Source: Prevotella sp. CAG:617
GTDB lineage: Bacteria; Bacteroidota; Bacteroidia; Bacteroidales; Bacteroidaceae
NCBI GenBank assembly: GCA_000438115.1
Contig: FR903636.1
Span: 3,229 to 13,486, forward strand
Direction of reading: 5' to 3'
DNA length: 10,258 nucleotides
Shown here: positions 7,989 through 10,258 of the stretch, in pieces
Position numbering within the stretch: the stretch's first letter is position 1
Layout of the letters: each line of letters starts with the position of its first letter
Notes under the pieces: generated by a model
What the model was told of the DNA's origin: nothing
Seen by the model: the letters and a program-made list of their open reading frames with translations, nothing else
Databases searched by the model: none
Program-made: the position numbers and the translations under genes

Positions 7989-9674
7989 TTATTTTTGCGG
8001 TGTCAGGTAGTGGGGACTGTAGCGGTAGCCGCCCTGCTTGAGCAGCAGCGTGTCGGCCGACATACGCCGGCAGAAGTCGGCAAAGTCTTTTTTCGCTTCA
8101 GGCGTCCATCCCGTTTCGGCAATGGCCATCAGGCGCGGCAGGGCCAGATATTCCAACAGGGTGGAGTCGGCCACGTGCTCGGTCCAGAAGGTGCCCTGCA
8201 CGCCGGTGTAGTATTGCTGCTGCGCATCACTGACGCCTTGCGGAATGGGGCGGTAGTTGTAGGTACGCTGCAGGTCGTCGTTGCCGTCGCCGGCCACTTT
8301 CATCCAGCTGTTGTCCTGTTTTTGCCGGCGGTTGATGTAGTAGTAGAAATAGGGCGTCATTACGTTGTTCAGCCCCAGCGAGGCTGCCTTTTTTGAAGCA
8401 TCTTCCGGTCCTATCCAACACATGATGGTGGCGCCGGTGGAGCGTATGAGGTCGACGTCGGCGTTCTGTTCGGTAATACTCTCGTTCCAGAGGTAGAGCT
8501 TGCGGCCTCGGGTGGCGGCATAGTCGGCCATTTCCTTGATAAAATGCGACTGCAGCTGACGGGCATTGGTCAGGCCCTCGTCTTTCATTTTTTGTTGACA
8601 CAGTTTGTTCTGCTCCCATGCCACGGTGGGACACTCGTCACCGCCGATATGAATGTGAGGATAGGGGAAGATGTCCATCAGTTCGCCCAGTATGTCTTTG
8701 GCAAACTGTACGGCCTTGGGGTTGGCCACGTTGAGTACGTCGGTCGAAACGCCCCAGGGAATCCAGTTCTGGTGCAGGCTGTCGGGGGTGCAGCTGAATT
8801 CCGGATAGGCTGTCATGGCGGCTACGAAATGTCCGGGCATGTCAATCTCGGGCAACACTTCGATATGACGTTCGCGGGCGTAGGCTACGATGTCGCGCAT
8901 TTCCTCCTGCGTATAGAAGTAGGGGCCGTAGGGCTGGTTGGTGTAAATATGGTCTTTCTTATCCCATTCCCACTGATAGGAGTTGGGAGCAATGCTGCCT
9001 ACTGAGGTCAGGCGGGGCCATTTCTTGATTTCGGCGCGCCATCCCTGGTCGTCGCTCAGATGCCAGTGGAAACGGTTGAGTTTGTAGAACGACATGAGGT
9101 CGAGCAGTTTTTTCACTTCCTCTACGCTGAAAAAGTGGCGGGCCACGTCGAGCATGAATCCGCGGTAGCTGAAGCGAGGTTCATCGGTAATGTTCAGGCA
9201 GGGCAGTGTGTAGCCTCCGGCCGGAGCGGTGGCTGCCTTACCCAGCATGACGTGGGGCGGAAGCAACTGCTTGAGGGTTTGGAAGGCATAGAAGAATCCG
9301 GCAGTCGTGCGGGCTTCAATGTGAATGCCTTTGGGAGTGATTTGCAGTTTGTAGCCCTCTGTTCCTAACGTGGGGTCTGAGGCCGCGTCCAGTTTGACAA
9401 GCGCGCGGCGGCTGCGTGAACTGACTTTGATTTTTTGTCCCGTAGCGGTTTGCATGAGTTGGGCAAAGCGGCGGGCTTCAGCTTGGATGCTGTCGGGCAG
9501 ATTGTGGCAGCTGATGGTCCACTTCTGGGGTAAAATCAGTTGTCCGGATTCGGTGGTCATCGACATGGGGCGCGGAGTTATGCCACGTTGTGGCTGCGAT
9601 TCGGCTCCGACGGTGTGGAGAGCACACAGACTCATGCATAGGGTGAACAGTGTACCCAATAATTTGTGCTTCAT
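7989..9674 (-). CDS. Beta-N-acetylhexosaminidase, glycoside hydrolase family 20, exported
   Basis: A 561-residue exo-enzyme expected to release terminal beta-linked GlcNAc/GalNAc by substrate-assisted catalysis. Residues 1-24 form a signal peptide (basic MKHK, hydrophobic core, likely signal peptidase I cut after VGA at 24; no proper lipobox). About 33-150 resembles the GH20b N-terminal domain. The catalytic barrel begins near 168: substrate-binding R171 in 'YRGFMLDVARHF', 'HWHLSDDQGW' (203-212), H282 in 'PEIDMPGH', and the catalytic pair D346-E347 in 'HIGGDE'. 'MCWIGP', 'YYYIN' (444-448) and 'FWTEH' (W497, E499) supply the expected aromatic and acidic pocket residues. The protein ends soon after the barrel, lacking the C-terminal accessory domains that longer Bacteroides homologues carry. 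Position 448 is Asn where many GH20 enzymes have Asp (YxD). The start at 9674 is the one giving an intact signal peptide; SD is weak. It has its own promoter at 9808-9815 and a terminator after the stop. Confidence 0.95.
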   Translation of the reverse strand: MKHKLLGTLFTLCMSLCALHTVGAESQPQRGITPRPMSMTTESGQLILPQKWTISCHNLPDSIQAEARRFAQLMQTATGQKIKVSSRSRRALVKLDAASDPTLGTEGYKLQITPKGIHIEARTTAGFFYAFQTLKQLLPPHVMLGKAATAPAGGYTLPCLNITDEPRFSYRGFMLDVARHFFSVEEVKKLLDLMSFYKLNRFHWHLSDDQGWRAEIKKWPRLTSVGSIAPNSYQWEWDKKDHIYTNQPYGPYFYTQEEMRDIVAYARERHIEVLPEIDMPGHFVAAMTAYPEFSCTPDSLHQNWIPWGVSTDVLNVANPKAVQFAKDILGELMDIFPYPHIHIGGDECPTVAWEQNKLCQQKMKDEGLTNARQLQSHFIKEMADYAATRGRKLYLWNESITEQNADVDLIRSTGATIMCWIGPEDASKKAASLGLNNVMTPYFYYYINRRQKQDNSWMKVAGDGNDDLQRTYNYRPIPQGVSDAQQQYYTGVQGTFWTEHVADSTLLEYLALPRLMAIAETGWTPEAKKDFADFCRRMSADTLLLKQGGYRYSPHYLTPQK

Positions 9675-9807
9675 GATGTGGTTGGAATTTATTGAATAAA
9701 AGTGATGTTTTTGATGACAAGATAAATGGAGCGGGGACTTGGGTAAGCCCAGGAACGAAGGTGTTGTAGACCTTTTTTCCGGCCGGTGTGGGGCCTTTTC
9801 CGGGAGA

Positions 9808-9815
9808 CAAAGATA
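9808..9815 (-). promoter_or_regulatory. Bacteroidetes-type -7 promoter element of the hexosaminidase gene
   Basis: The minus strand reads TATCTTTG, a perfect TAnnTTTG -7 match. No good TTTG -33 box is seen at 19-21 bp upstream. Transcription would start near 9800, giving a leader of about 125 nt before the ATG at 9674. This suggests the hexosaminidase gene is transcribed separately from the upstream partial gene. Confidence 0.55.
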
Positions 9816-9851
9816 CTACTTTTTCGTGAATTACATTGTACTTATACGGCA

Positions 9852-9908
9852 GCGGCCACTGCCGGCAAACCTCTTGTGTGTGGTTGAGGTTGTGCTGACA
9901 GTGGCCGC
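9852..9908. other. Long imperfect inverted repeat / stem-loop downstream of the partial gene
   Basis: The arms GCGGCCACTG (9852-9861) and CAGTGGCCGC (9899-9908) pair perfectly. After one C/A mismatch, CGGCA (9863-9867) pairs with TGCTG (9893-9897, one wobble on the plus strand); after a one-base bulge, AACCTC (9868-9873) pairs with GAGGTT (9886-9891). That gives 21 pairs around a 12-nt G/T-rich loop. It lies 29 bp after the stop of the minus-strand partial gene and 37 bp upstream of the hexosaminidase -7 element. Its position fits a terminator for the partial gene, but neither strand has a T-run after the stem. It could instead be a factor-dependent terminator, a 3'-end stabiliser or a protein-binding site. 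Confidence 0.75.
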
Positions 9909-9936
9909 AGAATAGGGCGGATAAAGTGTTGCCCTC

Positions 9937-10258
9937 TTATGGTTTGCGGACAATGGTTTTTTGTCCGTCAATGATATAGATGCCTTGAGTGGCTCTTTTC
10001 TGCCGGCGTCCGCTCAGGTCGTAGATGCCCTTGGGTGCGGTGGCGTCGGAGATGTGGCTGATGCCGGTGTTGACGGGCTCGTAAATCAGGGTGATTTCCA
10101 CGTTGGCGCTGAGCGGACTGAGCTGGCTCAGGTTGCCTTCGGTGCGCAGGTACACGTAGCCGGCTTTGCTGAGGGTGTCGGCGGTGCAGGCTGAGCCGGC
10201 GGCGTAGAATTTCGTGCTGCTCGGCACCAGGGCACGGCCGGTGGGGTCCACCTGATGG
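9937..10258 (-). CDS. C-terminal part of an unidentified, probably exported protein (partial, start beyond right edge)
   Basis: The frame is open from the right edge (codon 10257 onward, reading HQVDPTGRALVP...) to the TAA at 9937-9939, about 106 residues. A GTG at 10251 is in frame but is probably internal. The first ~70 residues ('KFYAAGSACTADTLSKAG', 'YVYLRTEGNLSQLSPLSA', 'VEITLIYEP') look like beta-sheet-rich extracellular sequence; I do not recognise the family. The last ~30 residues ('GIYDLSGRRQKRATQ', 'GIYIIDGQKTIVRKP') follow the C-terminal tail pattern common on exported Prevotella/Bacteroides proteins and similar to type IX secretion sorting tails. It lies upstream of the hexosaminidase gene on the same strand but is separated by a stem-loop and a promoter, so co-transcription is uncertain. 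Function is unknown. Confidence 0.8.
   Translation of the reverse strand, partial: HQVDPTGRALVPSSTKFYAAGSACTADTLSKAGYVYLRTEGNLSQLSPLSANVEITLIYEPVNTGISHISDATAPKGIYDLSGRRQKRATQGIYIIDGQKTIVRKP

Noticed and set aside
7845..8396. 183-residue plus-strand open frame over the terminator and the 3' end of the hexosaminidase gene
   Set aside because: It crosses both arms of a strong terminator and runs antisense to a well-supported GH20 gene; it is a shadow.
9478..9810. 110-residue minus-strand open frame overlapping the hexosaminidase start
   Set aside because: It is in a different frame from the GH20 gene, covers its leader region, and shows no domain or signal peptide.
1..10258. A hidden novel system (defence island, CRISPR, phage or insertion sequence)
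   Set aside because: No direct repeat arrays, transposase, integrase, terminal inverted repeats or toxin-antitoxin-like pairs were seen; every long stretch is explained by envelope, polyphosphate or glycan genes.

Overview
The window comes from a member of the Bacteroidota, most likely the order Bacteroidales (Bacteroides/Prevotella-like). The evidence is a very long single-span TamB-like protein, a Ppx/GppA protein of only about 325 residues, an exported GH20 hexosaminidase, promoters of the Bacteroidetes TAnnTTTG type, and a partial protein ending in the 'IYDLSGRR...GIYIIDG' tail common on exported proteins of this group. No genus can be fixed from the sequence alone.

Layout from left to right: (1) Minus strand, 4183 down to the left edge: 1394 codons of a TamB/AsmA-like inner-membrane-anchored envelope protein, with its C-terminus beyond the window. 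(2) 4184-4558: an AT-rich divergent promoter region. (3) Plus strand, 4559-6646: ppk1, polyphosphate kinase, followed after 29 bp by (4) 6676-7653, an exopolyphosphatase-type Ppx/GppA protein; the two probably form one operon. (5) 7654-7988: a convergent gap holding two hairpin terminators, one facing each gene. (6) Minus strand, 9674-7989: a secreted or periplasmic family 20 beta-N-acetylhexosaminidase. (7) 9675-9936: its promoter region, including a perfect TATCTTTG -7 element and a long, nearly perfect stem-loop. (8) Minus strand, right edge to 9937: the C-terminal part of another, probably exported, protein.

The ppk1-ppx pair makes and breaks down inorganic polyphosphate, so it can set the cell's polyphosphate level. 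The TamB-like protein belongs to outer-membrane biogenesis and shares only the promoter region with ppk1. The hexosaminidase trims terminal GlcNAc/GalNAc from host or microbial glycans and, with the partial neighbour, belongs to the exported glycan-use side of the cell.

I see no mobile element, CRISPR array, tRNA, rRNA or evident novel defence system. This is mainly ordinary chromosomal sequence; the best leads are the 57-nt stem-loop at 9852-9908, the basic tail on the Ppx protein and a possible active-site substitution in the GH20 enzyme.
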